Shown here: positions 13,815 to 26,901 of the stretch, in pieces | Layout of the letters: each line of letters opens with the position of its first letter | Numbering within the stretch: the stretch's first letter is position 1 | DNA from: Drosophila persimilis | Lineage: Eukaryota > Arthropoda > Insecta > Diptera > Drosophilidae | Length of the DNA stretch: 64,000 nucleotides | Direction of reading: 5' to 3' | Assembly: GCF_003286085.1 (NCBI RefSeq) | Contig: NW_020825289.1 | Location: forward strand, 17,298,001 to 17,362,000 | Program-made: the position numbers and the translations under genes | The notes under the pieces: generated by a model | Database searches by the model: none | What the model was told of the DNA's origin: nothing | Seen by the model: only the letters and a program-made list of their open reading frames with translations

Positions 13815-15860
13815 AGGAATAATCAACACGCCGGTGAGGCAAAACAGGAATCAGCAGAACACTAAAAAGGCAAACACACATACAAACACCACGCCCACAT
13901 TCAAGGTGATTTAATTTCTGTTTCGGGCGCGGTAAGGTCTGCGTTGTCTCATGAAAAAGTATTTATTAATGTCTAAGATGATGAGTGCACGTAGTTTAAA
14001 AAGAAAACGTATTATCCGATATGCGACGTTATAGCAACATGCGAATGGAAAGACAAGGGAAGGGAGGGAAATGAAGCCAGAGGCTGGGAAACCCTGAGCC
14101 CTTCATCTGGCACTGGAAAAACCTAACCATTTTTCGTGGATTATCAGAATCTAGTTCAATGTTTATAGAGAATAAACAAGAGACGATGTAATACAAATTA
14201 AAGTTTTGTGCGATTCGTTATGATTTTACTGGCCAGTGATCGATAGCAACGATCGATAATTCATAGTCGACTATAGAATCAATACCGATTGACAGTAATA
14301 AGTATCGATATAAATGTCACATCATTAACTAGAGGAAAATCTATTTAAAATTTCTGAAAACCGATTATTTTTGTCTTTTTGTGAGTACCGTTAATCAGCT
14401 ACCGATATACAATTATCGATGCCTGTTAATTCTTTCAAAAATAATTTCCGAGCATCTAAATGTGATTTGTTCTTACATTGATTGTAGTGAATTGATATCG
14501 GACGGACGATGTTGAGAGAATCGGTATCACACAGCGGGTAACCGTTTGCACTTGAAAATCGACAACAATTATCGACTATAGATCATCGATTACCCACTAC
14601 CGATCACTGCCAACAGATCATCGTTGGCACACCCATAGCTAAGTTTTCCAACACACACTCTCATTACGAAATAAGACTTACTAGCTATAAATATGCTTCG
14701 AACACGAACCCGAACCCCAACCACAACCCCTCCGCGGAGCTCTTCCGTTGAACCTCCCCGCCTTCTATGGAACATCGAACTGCCAATAAACCCACACTGG
14801 ACGCGTACACAAAACTCTGTAGACCACACTGTACGAAGCTATTCGATTGAAATCTGCTGTAAATAATTGCCATTCAACAGAGTAGTTACTCAAGAGTACT
14901 TCAAAGCAGCACTCATCCGATTATTTCGTTTTCAAATAACGCTCCCGGTTGCTTTGCACATTTATCAGTTTTAGGTATTAGCTCTGGATAAGTACGAGCA
15001 TGTATTGTAAGTATGTATAGCCGGTAAGCCGATAAGCTAGTGGAGTGGAGAAACATTTCATTCATTCCACTCGTTCAGCACTCCAACATTATGAACAAAG
15101 CCTTGTTTATCATGGACCCAATTGTCGGAGAGACTCGTTTAATTGTATATAATTAGTTTTGGAAACATTAAAAAATAAATATAATATAGGATACATAAAT
15201 GCAATGGATAATTGTGCTTATCGATTGTTAATTGATACGAATACGATAACGAAGGGAATGGTCCGGTCAGGGGCAGTGTAAATAAATTGATTATTAGACA
15301 AAAACTGTAATTTTAATTAACTCTTAGCCACAAAGATACAAGTACGACTCGAATAGTCTGTAAGCGGCACATCAGAGAATCCAAAATGTCAAAAACCACA
15401 CACATAACTTAATTCTCCAGAGATAACCAGAGAATCCAGAGAACAAACGAATCAAAGAGTTCATATAAGAGATGACAGAGTTAGCTAAATTAAATACGGT
15501 TACAACATATTGTATATAGAATGAATGGATTTTGCATTATCAAAACTGGCATGGAACTTATCCAAAGACACGGACGCCACTCCCAAGGGTGCGTCCCCAT
15601 AGATGTTTAGGCTAAGGTCTGTCCCTGAGTGCAAACAATAACGAAACCATAGCGACAAAATACGACATGTATTGCAACTATAAGTATATCTTCATCTACA
15701 TATAAACCAGGTACTCTATATACCCTTAAATACCGTATATGTGTGTTTGTGTGTGTATCTACACATTCATCTACATATAGGAATGTTTAACACAGCCACA
15801 CAAAGACGAAATGAAATGATGAAATAAAATTATGATTTAGAAAATTTAATAAATTTTAGA
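13815..15860 (+). other. Dpr 3' UTR and flank
   Basis: AT-rich non-coding DNA after the Dpr stop. Possible polyadenylation signals AATAAA occur at 14171-14176, 15823-15828 and 15848-15853; the last pair is followed by a GT-rich stretch. It includes a dense cluster of ATCGAT/TCGAC motifs (14235-14600). How far the transcript runs cannot be fixed from sequence alone. Confidence 0.5.
14235..14600. promoter_or_regulatory. Cluster of ATCGAT / DRE-like motifs
   Basis: Five ATCGAT sites (including the exact palindrome TATCGATA at 14303-14310), two copies of tcgactatag (14267-14276 and 14572-14581) and several CCGAT or ATCGAC variants fall within about 370 bp. TATCGATA is the DRE bound by DREF in flies. 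Whether this is an enhancer, a promoter-like element or a decayed repeat is not known. Confidence 0.4.
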
Positions 15861-16176
15861 GCTTGTCTTTTTCTGGGTCTGCCTGTCCTAATGGGGTTTT
15901 TAATGACACGGCTTTAATCATTCAGTGTTTCACAGCGAGATAACCGAACCGGTTCATCTACTTACTCGTAGATTGGGAAATAACGCGTTCATTGACTCGA
16001 ATTTGTTTAAATTTGTCTTAAATTTGACTAAATTATTCAAATCAATGCGATGGCTAGCAGTTGCCAGTTTCCATGATTCTGAAGATGCTGATGTCTGTCT
16101 GTCAAAAATTTATTTAATTGCAATTTTTGCCCAGTCCAAATTAGGGGAGACATTTTTTTACCGTTCTTGCCATATG

Positions 16177-16214
16177 TATAAATAAACCCAGAGACGAGTG
16201 ACCACATTTTAGTC
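16177..16214 (+). promoter_or_regulatory. Core promoter of gene A (TATA + Inr)
   Basis: TATAAATA at 16177-16184 is followed about 32 bp later by an initiator-like TTAGTC (16209-16214). The gene A start codon is about 28 bp further on. Confidence 0.75.
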
Positions 16215-16238
16215 CGTCTTAGGTCCAGATCTTAGAAC

Positions 16239-17420
16239 ATGTTGCAGCTTTCAATGGATCGAAGCTTAACACTGCTGCTGTTGCTGGGTCTTTTCGCCAG
16301 TCTAGAGGCAGGTGTGTGCTCTCCTCTGAAAATTCTGCCAGGTGGATAAACCTCTCATTTTACAGCCCCATCTCCGCGGAACGAAGAAAGTAAGAGAAGC
16401 CAGCCGGAGAAGTTGGTTCGTGTCTACAGCATCAACGAGGAGCAGTATAAAAGAGTTCTCCAGCTGACCCAAGGAAATAATGTCATTTCCGAGGGGAGAC
16501 TAATCAACGGAGGCTTTGCCACGGTCAGTGACAGCCTCAGCTCCGGCTGGAACTCTCTGCTCCGTATCGTGGGGCTCACCACGCTGAGCAAGGCCGACGA
16601 GGCGTCCAGGGTCGGTTTCGATGGCCAGCCCCTGTGCGTGATCAGAACGAGGGAGGACGCTCCCAGAGAGGAGGCCCGCAGCTCTGGCAAGGCCATTTCA
16701 GCCACCGATGCCGAGGAAGAGGAGGAGTCGGCTATCGACTGCATTGTAGTGCTCAAGAAGGAAACTGACTTTGAGCTGCCGACTCAAGATCCCCACCAGA
16801 ATTGGTCAGAGACAGAGCCACAATCGGCGGTTGCTCTTCCAGTGGAGCACATTGAGAAAGTGGAGGAACAAATGGAGTTGGATATAACTACCGAAGCACC
16901 CCCGAAATCCAGGTCCACGTCGAAGAAACAGAAAATTAGCAGTGAATACACGCCTGACAGGTCCGAAGATCAATCCGAAGTGCCCCGCCAATATGGGGCT
17001 GGTTATCCATTACCACCACCACCGCAATACGGAGCCTATTCACCTTATGGTGGTTACCCATACAGCCCCTACAGCCCTCAGTCTTATGGTCCGCAGACAT
17101 ATGCTCCCTATGCGCAGTCTCCTTATCCCCCACAGCTACCCTTTGGCCCGCAGCAACCCTTTGGTCTACAACAACCATTCGGTGGGCAGTCACCGATCGG
17201 AAGTCCTTACTACCCTCAGCCGTACTATGGACAGCCCTCGCCCAATCCCTATGCTCCCTACTCCTACTTCGAGCAGCCCCAAGCCATAAATGAGGTGGAG
17301 AAAGCGGAGGCCGAGGATGATCAGGACGAAGACGAGGACTCCTATGAAGTGGAAGATGACAACGAATACGGCTATGATAAAAAGTCTATGATCTATTATA
17401 AGAAAATGTATGTTAATTAA
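16239..17420 (+). CDS. Gene A: secreted protein with LTQG/EGRL domain and Pro-Tyr-Gln-rich region (exons 16239-16311, 16366-17420)
   Basis: I predict 375 residues and do not recognise a named gene. Exon 1 encodes a signal peptide (residues 1-24, Leu-rich core, ending SLEA). A 54-bp phase-1 intron follows. A conserved block at residues 43-70 (RVYSINEEQY, then LTQG and EGRL) is shared with gene B. Two spaced Cys motifs follow: QPLCVI (Cys115) and IDCIVVL (Cys150). Residues about 231-333 are rich in Pro, Tyr, Gly and Gln (SPYGGYPYSPYSPQ). The tail is very acidic, then ends KKMYVN. The single start with a TATA box and a polyadenylation signal 10 bp past the stop suggest a compact, strongly expressed gene. 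Role: an extracellular structural or matrix protein is likely but unproven. Confidence 0.88.
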
Positions 17421-17429
17421 CTATTTTTA

Positions 17430-17435
17430 AATAAA
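17430..17435 (+). terminator. Polyadenylation signal of gene A
   Basis: AATAAA, 10 bp after the gene A stop codon, followed by T-rich sequence. Confidence 0.75.
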
Positions 17436-17439
17436 ATTG

Positions 17440-17837
17440 TTTACATTTAAACGGAAAAGTTATTCAATTGGTTTTGATAATTGTTCTGGGACTGCTGGGA
17501 TTGAAACCTACTGAAAGAATCTCCCAGCAACAGATTGGTTTTTTCACTAATTGAACAATCGACTATAACTATAACTGGGTTGGGAAAGTTATAAACAAGA
17601 ACATTATCGTACCATCAACCTGATGAGTGAAACGATTCATGTTTTGTTCAAATGCTCCAAGAGGCAATAAACAAAACGAGTATGGTTATGGCCATGTTCT
17701 GGGAGAATTGGGTCAACGCATAAATTATGCAGATCCGCAATCGATTAGGGCGTTGCCTTAACTGTAGATGAGCCTCAGTTCTGATGCACGTGTGATTTGA
17801 ATGACAATGGCATAATGAAAGCCATCAACTTTTAAAA
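17440..17837. other. Intergenic spacer between genes A and B
   Basis: About 400 bp without a coding signal. It presumably holds the upstream control region of gene B. I see no repeat or recognisable motif beyond AT-rich stretches. Confidence 0.6.
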
Positions 17838-17845
17838 TATATAAG
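17838..17845 (+). promoter_or_regulatory. TATA box of gene B
   Basis: TATATAAG lies 46 bp upstream of the gene B start codon, leaving a 5' UTR of about 15 bp if transcription starts about 30 bp downstream. Confidence 0.75.
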
Positions 17846-17883
17846 CGAGGGAGCAGAGCTAGGCCAGCTTATTCGAGATCGCA

Positions 17884-18965
17884 ATGAAGATCTTTCCGGT
17901 TCTGGCAGTGGTCGTGCTCTGCCTCGCAGCAGCACAGGCTGGTGAGTATCCCTAGAAAGAGGGCTTTTGACTTAAAGTACAGGTTTCCTTGAACGAAAAT
18001 TTCTGTTGGCAGGTAGGAGTCGTCCACAGCTGGTGCGCCTCCATCAGGTGACGCGCTCCGAGTACAACGAGTTGCTCCGCCTTACCCAGGGCAAGGAGGT
18101 GGTCCCCGAGGGCCGGCTGCTCAGCAGCTCGATTGCTGGCATCAAGGGTTTGGCTGCTGGCGTCAAGGGCGGCTTTACGGTTGGCAATATCATTCCGGCG
18201 TTCTTCAGCTCCGGATCCAAGGAGGTGACCACCAACAAAGGCCGTCCCCTGTGCGTCATCTCCACCAATAACGCGTACGACGATGAAGAAAACAGTCGCT
18301 CGATCAGTGTGGCGTACGAACCGAACAGTGATTCTGGCTCATCTTCGGGCGGCTCCAGTGGAGGAAGTGGGCACGGAAGTGGGCACGGAAGTGGACACGG
18401 AAGTGGTCACGGAAGTGGGCACGGAAGTGGACAAGGTAGTGGGCACGGAAGTGGGCACGGCAGTGACAGTAGTAGTGACAGCGAAGATGAGGATGTAACC
18501 AGTGTCAATTGCATTATAATTGTGAACGGCACCGACACCACTCGGAAGCCAAGCACTGGCGGTTCTGGAAGGCCACACACACCACCGCCGTACCCTGGGG
18601 GATACCCATATTATCCCCCACCTTATGGATACCCCTCGCCCGGATACTATCCCCCTTACCCCTTTCCACCACCCCCACCACCACCAAACCACAAGCATCG
18701 TTCGTTCGATCGTTCGATCGAAGCGCCAGAGGACGTGAGCCGCCTGATCGATGCCTACAACGGCTACTACTATCATCCCAGGGCATTTACGCACAGCTAT
18801 CGCAAGCGCTCTCGGGCCAGCCAAGAGGGCTCCTCTGCGTACCAGCCAGCCAGCTACCCGCAGCAGGAATACGCCTCCAACTACCCTAAGGTAGTCCGTA
18901 ACTACGGCCTGACCCACCCGGCTCCCGTCTATGTGCGGACGCCACAGTTTGACCAGGAACAGTAG
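17884..18965 (+). CDS. Gene B: secreted paralog of gene A with GSGH repeat and Pro-Tyr-rich region (exons 17884-17941, 18013-18965)
   Basis: I predict 336 residues. Residues 1-19 form a signal peptide in exon 1 (MKIFPVLAVVVLCLAAAQA). A 71-bp phase-1 intron splits a Gly codon. As in gene A, there is a block with LTQG (43-46) and EGRL (52-55), then RPLCVIS (Cys100) and VNCIIIV (Cys186). Between the Cys motifs B has an insertion of eight GSGH-type units (about residues 137-168), encoded by a 12-bp DNA repeat. It then has a Pro/Tyr-rich stretch (YPGGYPYYPPPYGYPSP) and a basic dibasic-rich C-terminal part (SYRKRSR). It lies 460 bp after gene A on the same strand, so the pair arose by tandem duplication. 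I do not recognise the family; a secreted matrix-type role is inference. Confidence 0.88.
18363..18458 (+). repeat. 12-bp coding minisatellite (GSGH units) in gene B
   Basis: Eight head-to-tail 12-bp units (ggaagtgggcac and variants) keep the reading frame and encode Gly-Ser-Gly-His/Gln. Variation is mostly at single positions, as expected for recent slippage. Confidence 0.95.
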
Positions 18966-18993
18966 CGAGACGATACCATAAGCCAAACATTCA

Positions 18994-18999
18994 AATAAA
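18994..18999 (+). terminator. Polyadenylation signal of gene B
   Basis: AATAAA, about 28 bp after the stop codon. Confidence 0.75.
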
Positions 19000-20640
19000 A
19001 TATCTGAATATCGTTATAATAGAGAAGGAAAAATATTTTATTGGGAACACTTCGGTGCGCACAGATTTCTCACGATTTCATTGATTCTTTGATTTAGGAT
19101 ATAGACATCCCATTTCTTCTGGTACTTAAATAACCAAAAAATACAAATTTTTCATTTTTCGTTTCTGCTGTTTCTAATGCTGCTTGACATGGCTTAAATT
19201 TTTGATGATACCATCATGAGCAGATAAGTCATTTCGTTGTCCATTTAAAAATGACAATTGTCTGCTTGCTGGATAAACTATATATTTTCGCAAATTATTG
19301 AAAGTGTTGGAAAAAATGCGTATTATAGGTGCCCTCCAAGATCTGATTCAAGAGATGATTGATATCATCAGCTATCTGTTCCGTACATATGACTTCTGTA
19401 ATATTTTCTAACATGTGTACCTACTAGAGAGCGCCATTTAATCCAACTGAAACAGAAGCAACAGCCATTATAATTGTACTTGAAATTGAATGGCAGAATC
19501 GCTCGCATTTTGCTAGCAAGTGTGTGTGCCCATAGGCTGTTTTGCGTGAGTATGCGAGGGTTTGATCGAAAGTGTTACAAGGTCCTGCCACTAACAATGC
19601 AACAATGAGCAGAAAGAAACGTTGATCTAGGCATCAGAGAACACGGCCCAAACACGGCTTGTAAACAAGCAGCATTACACTTCCACCTCCCACGCACGCA
19701 CACATGGGGAGGAGAGGAAGCATACACACACATTCACACACAACTGGAAGTATTGAGAGACAACGACAATTGGAACTGTAACACATCGCTGCCTTTTGTA
19801 GAGCCTGCCTCTTCGGTGCTTGTGCTGGTGCTGCTCTCCACACTGTGGATGTAGATACTGATACAGAGACACACTAGCACACTAGCACACTAACACACAT
19901 GCAGTGGCAAGGACAACGAACGCGCAGGCATAAAAGAGAATAAATTAAAGAACAACTCGAAATAACCGCGGGGCAATTTGCAGTGGTACAGTGGTGCATA
20001 TGGGGCATGAACGTGGGCGTTTGGTACGCCCCTTTGCTGTTAAGTGCAAGTGCATCGATGCCAAAACACACATGCGAATGGGACAGAAGTAGGTTCGCCT
20101 TTGGCCTCATTGCGTTTTTAGCCTGAGCCTCTCTGCCACACTGCCAGCCCCCCGCACCCTACCACTCCACTCTGCAACTCTCCACTGGCTGTGTTGTGTC
20201 TATGCACTGCAAAATAATTACTTTCATATCCTGCGGCAATTAAATTCATTTAGTTTGGCACCAATTTCCCTTTTACCCAGTGCAACGCCCAACGCCCACG
20301 GATCCCACGGAAAGGATGAGCGAGAAAGCACCACACTCTGATTAAGACATTCATTCCATGTCGCATTCAACGGCTTACGCTTGTGGCTGTTGAACCCAAG
20401 CCGAGTGCTTTCTCCCTGCCCCTGCCCCTGCACCTGCCACTCCCACTCTGCCCCACGAAAACCCAAACCACCGTCCTACCCGTCTGACCAGGCAACTCTA
20501 AACTATGTCAACTGTTAACTTTTCCTTTTTATTTCAGTTATTTGTTGCGCTCGTTGTTGTTTCTGCAGCCGCTGGCATTCCGCCTCTATGGCCTGCATGT
20601 TTTTCAAGGACTCTACATAGTTTATCCAACAACATGAGGC

Positions 20641-20687
20641 ACACGCACACACACACACACACACACACATACACACACACACACACG
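20641..20687. repeat. CA microsatellite
   Basis: An interrupted (CA)n tract. Confidence 0.9.
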
Positions 20688-23022
20688 CCTCGGATATGGA
20701 CACGAAAGAGAGCTTGTTGTAGTGGAAAGCAAGTGTAGGCCGTTTTGGACATGGCTGAGTTGAATGTAAGCAAATTGCTGGGGGCATTACGAGCACAAGT
20801 CTGTCTCAGACAGAACAAAAAAGTGCACCCCACTTAAACTATTCTGTTGTAGGAACGGATTATTGAGGGATGAATGAAAATCAATCCCCAAATGGTTATT
20901 CTCGAAGATCAATATTTAGGATTTAAAATAAAATTTCGGACAGTGGTGACAGTCAAAACTGATGCGAGATACATTTTTCGGATGCCAATGAAAGGCTTAC
21001 TGGCTTGTTGTCATTGTTTTTCAGGATTTGTGGTCAGCAAAATATTCACAAAAACGAACAGAGAAATGCCCGATAATTAGGAAATCTATTTGTGCAATAT
21101 TTTGCCTCCCAATCAAAACTACATTAAGCACTTGAGCAGAGTTTTTGTCTTTGATTTTCTCAAGTATTCAATGCTCTGATGAAGATAAATTACATAGATC
21201 TTGAATAATTTTCCAGGGGGAAAAGTCAGACAAGCATTTAGAGCAGCCGAACACACACGTCATCAGCATCGGCGTCATCATCGTCTTCATCATGTAAATG
21301 TCAATTTAACGGAATATTAATACACGCACTCACCCACACCCACACACACACACACACAAGCATACCCAATACATATGTCTCTGATATCAACGGAAGTGCG
21401 TACACGACTACACGCTTGAGTGCCATTTTGTTAAGGCGCAAAAATTGATAAGTGCCTTGTGGTTCTTGCGGTCCTGAGCGGCCCATTAACCGAACCAAGC
21501 GTCATGGAAAGAGGGGTGTATGTGTGTAGCATAATACAATTTACACAATAAGAGAGGCAGAGAGCACCAGCAGCCGATGCACGTCAATCAAAAATGGCGT
21601 CAAATAATCATTAGCAAACCATCACTGCCAAAAAATATGTACCAATGAATTACAGAAAATCTTCTCTAACCAAAGAAGAAATCATGTCTTAAGTGTGATT
21701 GGACAAAAAAGCCCGTCTTCGATTGGAGAGAATCTATATCTGGCTATCCCCAGCTTGGCGAACACCGAAATGACCTTTTTGTTATGAGAATTTTCGTTCA
21801 GTGCAGCGAGAAGAACGTGATTTTAAATGGAAGAGGTTTGGAAATGTATGTAAAGACGGAGTTGTTCTTGTGTTGGCTGTCATGTTTGTAGTTGTCTGTC
21901 TCTGTAGCTCCTTTTGGCTTGTTGTTGGTTTGGTGGATAAACGAATGCGGTTTCCGAAGCAACATCGGACCCATTTTGCATGGCTTAGACTGCGAAAACT
22001 CCTGGTATAACTGATGAATGGTATATGTCGAGGGGAGTTTGTTGAAATCCCTTTAAAAAGTGTACACTTTTCTCTTATTGTGCCATGAAGCAGGTTCTGG
22101 CATAGGCTTTCAATAATCTGCTAACTGAATACCTGGCAATTTGGCATCAATGGAAGTTTCGCCGTACCTGGGCCTTGTCCCCCATCGAACCATCCATCCA
22201 GCCATCCATCTGTATCCTGAAATGTATGTTCACAACACTAACGAGCTGTGATTTTTCTTGCCATCAGGAAGGGGACAAGGTAGAGAGTGCAAGTCAATGC
22301 GATTGGCGTCAATTAAGTGCCATAAGCGACACAACAAGCCGTCAGTTGGTCGGTCTGCTCCTCTGTCCCTCTGTTCGTCCGTGCCTCCATCCAGCATGGA
22401 GTTTAACGCTCTTGCTCTTTCTCTGACTTAGAGGGGGAAGCTTTTGACACACTTTTCCGTAGCAGCAACGGCAGCGGCACTAGATTGATTGGCGCCGCTC
22501 AATTGGTAACCTTTTTGGCCTGGTCTCGGCTTGGTTTACCGTTGACTTCATATGCAGCATCGTTACACGCATCGCTGGGCCTCCTGCCACTCCTGCCAGC
22601 CACACCCGGCCTCAGTCCCTTTTTTCTCCGACAAGCGATTAGAATAAATTGCAACATTCTGCCAAAACGACAGGCCCCAGCCTCAGTTCAGTTCAGTTGA
22701 GTACCAGGCCAGGCCTAGGATTGGGTTTGGGTTTGGGTTGGTTTGGGTTTGCAGATTGGTATTGAGCTCAACGTTATGCATTTGACACGAGTGCCGATTT
22801 CTGCTTCGATAATTTCCTCAATATCACAATCTGCGTGTAGTCTCTGTATCTCAAAACTTTTCGAGTATCGGTCGCTCTCTGTGTGCGTATGGCTGGCTGT
22901 GCTTGTGGTTGCGGACGGGTGAGTGTAATCAATTTTAGTGGCAACTCAAAGTTTTTCAATGCGCAGCCATTCAATTAAAAATTTGTGCTCAACTTTATTT
23001 TGCTGTTAAGTGGCAATCTACA

Positions 23023-23112
23023 TGCATCCATCCAGCCATCCATCCATCCTCCTCTTCCCATCCGTTCCCTTCCCCTTCAATATATATGTATAGATATATA
23101 TATATATATATG
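23023..23112. repeat. ATCC and TA simple repeats
   Basis: A CATC/ATCC run (23023-23049) is followed after a C-rich stretch by a TA-rich run (23080-23112). Confidence 0.85.
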
Positions 23113-26100
23113 TATTATATATTCGGTTTATTTCGTCCGTTGCATCGCGCACACATCTGTAAATACAACTATAAATGGCTTTGAAGAGTTTTTCCCATTT
23201 CGGTTGATTTTTATGCGTTTGTTTGGGTTGATTTATGTGCAGATGCCAGTCAAATTGATGAATTGCCTTTCAAAGACTATCAAATAAAATCAAGAGCACA
23301 GGGAAATGTTTTTACTTTGCCTCCGTGCTTGGTGCAAAATGGAGTTCGGCTATAACTTCATCTACAAGTCAAAGGTAAATTGGGTCAAACTCCAAGAAAA
23401 GGTTGAGGTGTTTATAATTCTTGCTAATTATAATTACACCCGTTCTATTAACTAAAGAGAAATCAACTTAATTTCTAAGCGGAGATTCTCGTTGCCGTTT
23501 TTTGGATTCTATTTTGATATGATAATCTCCGCTTTTTTAATAGTACCTTGGTTTCTATTTAAATAATGCAATAATTTTTGATTAAAACTTAGAATTCTTT
23601 GAATTGCAGTATTTAAATAGAGTGTTCTTGTTGATTGTTTCGAATTGAAAAGGGGCGTAACGGCTCTTCTCATATGCCAAAAATCCCTGTATTCTGTCTA
23701 TACTGCCACTCGAGATATTCCATTGCTGTTTTTAGTATTATTTTTTTTTTTTTTTTTTTATGCACACAAAATGGAAAACTTAATCAAATATTGTTTAGTA
23801 ATACACACACACACAGGGATGCGACGCAACATAAGGTACTTAAAAAATGATATCAAGTCTGAAAAAGAACACCAAGAAATTGAAAAATAATAACAAAGAG
23901 TCACCTTGACAGCCGTTATTGTTGTCGGGTTTACTGCTTCTGCTTCTGGTGCTGCGTCTGCTGCTCTCTCTCTAATTTAATACGATGAGTTTTCCCCTCC
24001 TTCTTGGTATTTTTTTGTTTTTAATTTATCTACCAGCCTGCAGCACTTTCCCTTCAGCCCCTCCCGCCATCGTGCTACAGCACCTGTCCCGATCCAGATC
24101 CAGGGCACTGCCGTTGCCATTATTCAATCTGTTGGTATCCTGCCTGTCATAGTTCCTGATGTTCATGATGTTCGCAAACTACCCTTTCAGAGAGTAGTGT
24201 GATATCTGTAGCCAGAAACTTGTTACAATTTCTTTCTAGCTCAGGATTTCAACTTCAGTTGTAAGGGGCACATCAGATATACACAAATACATACGAGTAT
24301 ATAAAAATTAAATTAAATTACAAAAATTTACTAAGATAATCTTTTAAGTAAATCAAAGAAATTCACATTGAAAGGGTATCAAAAGGTGGCCTTAGCATCA
24401 GGCTTTTGCTGTTGTTGCTGGGATTTTGTTTGTGTTTATGTTTAAATAAAACATTGTTGGGTGCCCACACACACATCTCCAGTGCAGAGCCCCACTTTTC
24501 GGCATCACCCCCATCTGCTGGCAGAGTCAAGAGCAAGTCATGAGTAAATCTTATTATTTTATCCTTTGTTATTGCATTCTGGATGGCTTTTCCTGCCCAG
24601 GCTTAGGCCCTCTCAGCCCTGGCCCCCTAGCACCCCCATGTTGCCGATGTTATCATAAATCTGCATGCTGCTGGGGCATGTTTCGACTGCTCGGGCACTG
24701 ATTTGAGCCGGAGTCGGGGCTCCGCTCCGTTCCGCTCCGCCTGCTGTCCCGCACAACGTCATATGTCAACTGCATCAATATTTGCATTTTGATTGAAACT
24801 TACAAGGAGGCAGAAGTCTGTCTGTCCCAATTTGCATATCCTTCCTTCTGCCAATGCCACTCCTATCCTAATCCCTGGCCAACATACGGCTTAAATGACT
24901 TTAAGATATTGGTGACAGTTTTGGGGCTGTCTTGTTAGCTATTTATGTCTAAATTGGCAAATGGAAAATGGCAATGGTAAAGGCCGAATGCAGTTTTGCT
25001 GTTAATTTCACTTACAAGGCACATTAAATGCAGACACTGCAACAGGAGCACCAGCAGCACCAGCAGCATCAAAAGCCCCCAACAGAAGCCAACAAAATTC
25101 TGTTTGTCCATAATCAGTGCAAAGTGCAGTTTCATTTGCAGTTGCAGCTAAATTCGACTTGGCTATTTGGGGTGCTGCTGCTGCTGCTGGATTCCGCCTC
25201 TGCCAAATTAGGTCAAAATTCCGTTCAATTCCACATGAAATGTCAAAATAAACAAGTTAGCTAACGACCAACCAACAGCTTCCAAAGTTGGCTCTACTCG
25301 GAGATGAGCATCTGGCTGTTATTAAATTGTGCCATGTGTCCATTTATCTGAGAAAGCAGGCTTCTCCCAACTGCACTACCATTGTTTTCTTTAGATTTGA
25401 TAAATAGTAAGTGGATATTTCTTAAAAGAGGATGATCTGCATACGGATCCTTCTTACCGGGTTTCTGATACCCAGTCTGTTGATTCAGCTAAATCATCTT
25501 TGGATGATGCTCATCACTTGGCTGCCTTTGTGTGAGAATTCCCATGCGAATGCTTCTTTGTGTAAGTATGATGCGGAGACACCCATACTACACTGTCGGA
25601 TTCTGAGGGGCTTTGGTGGTTTCTGGTATTTCCTCTGCTGATTTTCCATCATCATCTTACGCCTACTGCATATTCAAAAATCTGAATTCAGGTGGGTGTT
25701 TTCCGTTGCATTTGAAATGCTCAATATATTTTAGTCATTATTTTGGTCAGCACTGATCTATAGACAATTTCCGGCAGCATCTGAAGTCAAAGAGGGGCCG
25801 GTCTGAATCCAGTGGATCTACCCATGTGGCAGGTGGCATGAAATTTAATTGGCACTTTCAAATGGCAAAGATTCAAGTGCCACACGGCACAGACAGAGAG
25901 GAAGGGATGCATTGTAAGCCCAACAATAGAGCGATAATTTGGCTTAATTAAGCAAAGGCTGAGTACTCACAGTACCCTGTGAGTAAAGCCAAGTCGGTTG
26001 GTAGGAGGAGGGGAAAGGAGAGCCCTCCCTCCTACCTAAACAACAGCTGCATTTCATTATTATACAATTTTTCAATTACTATTAACTTGATGTGGACTCA

Positions 26101-26901
26101 TTACAAGACTCGGTGACTCCCTCCACTCGTCCCCTCCGACGCACGACTGTTCCCTTTGGATGGTTTATCGTAATTAATTTTGCGGCTCTGGCTTGTCTAC
26201 CCCTCTTTCGCCCTGTCACTTTGTCGCTCTGTTCCTCTCTGGTTATCCTCTCCCTTTCGCTTGTTCGCTCCCTTAGGCAGACATTTCATTATGAAAATTG
26301 TTTATTAAAAAATAAATAGAATTAAACAATAAGCAAGAAGCAAATGGCCAGGACGCTGTCGCTGTCGCGCTGTCGTCGCTCATACTCGCTTCTCTCGCGG
26401 CTTTTCTCGGGCAAGTTTTTCCATCGGAATACTGGTAGAGAGTAGAGTCCCTGTAAGTTGCGCTTATCACGCAGAATAATCATAAAAAGTTATGCGCTCG
26501 CTAATTTGATTAATGGCATTTCCTTGGCCGCAATCCAAATTCATAATGACTCGCCCAGGCTAGGAAATTATTATTACTTCTAATTACAGCGAGACAACTT
26601 CATTAAGCCAGCCTCCAACCGCCATCCTTCGCTCTGATCCATTTGTTGGCCAACAAAAAACGAACAGAAACTTGGCTCAGCCGTAAAACAATCGCATCTG
26701 GCAATCAAATAACGTAAATTATAAAATCTAATTATTGTCTGGCAATGGCTTTTCAACAGCTGTAAAAAATCAAACTCAACTTTTCCCAGCCTTTGATTGT
26801 TCAAGCGTCCGCCATGGCGTATACGTAACGTAATTAACCGAAAACATAGTCACATAGAAAATAGATGCAAATTTCTGTAAAAAACAATTAAAAACTATTT
26901 T

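Larger units (their letters stand above)
19000..26901. other. Gene-poor stretch with simple repeats
   Basis: I find no convincing coding exon, tRNA or other RNA gene here. It contains CA-rich microsatellites (20641-20687, 21339-21358), TTTGGG-type telomere-like repeats (about 22720-22752), an ATCC run (23023-23049), a TA run (23080-23112) and a poly-T tract (23741-23759). Scattered short open frames have no homology I recognise and no supporting promoter or splice context. It may be regulatory DNA or a long intron of a gene lying outside. Confidence 0.6.

Noticed and set aside
18339-18986. 215-residue minus-strand open frame
   Set aside because: It is a shadow of gene B; its Thr/Ser/Val repeats are the reverse of the GSGH-coding 12-mers.
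20505-20738. Short + strand frame with a signal-like start followed by His-Thr repeats
   Set aside because: It runs into a CA microsatellite and has no promoter, no conserved sequence and no homology I recognise.
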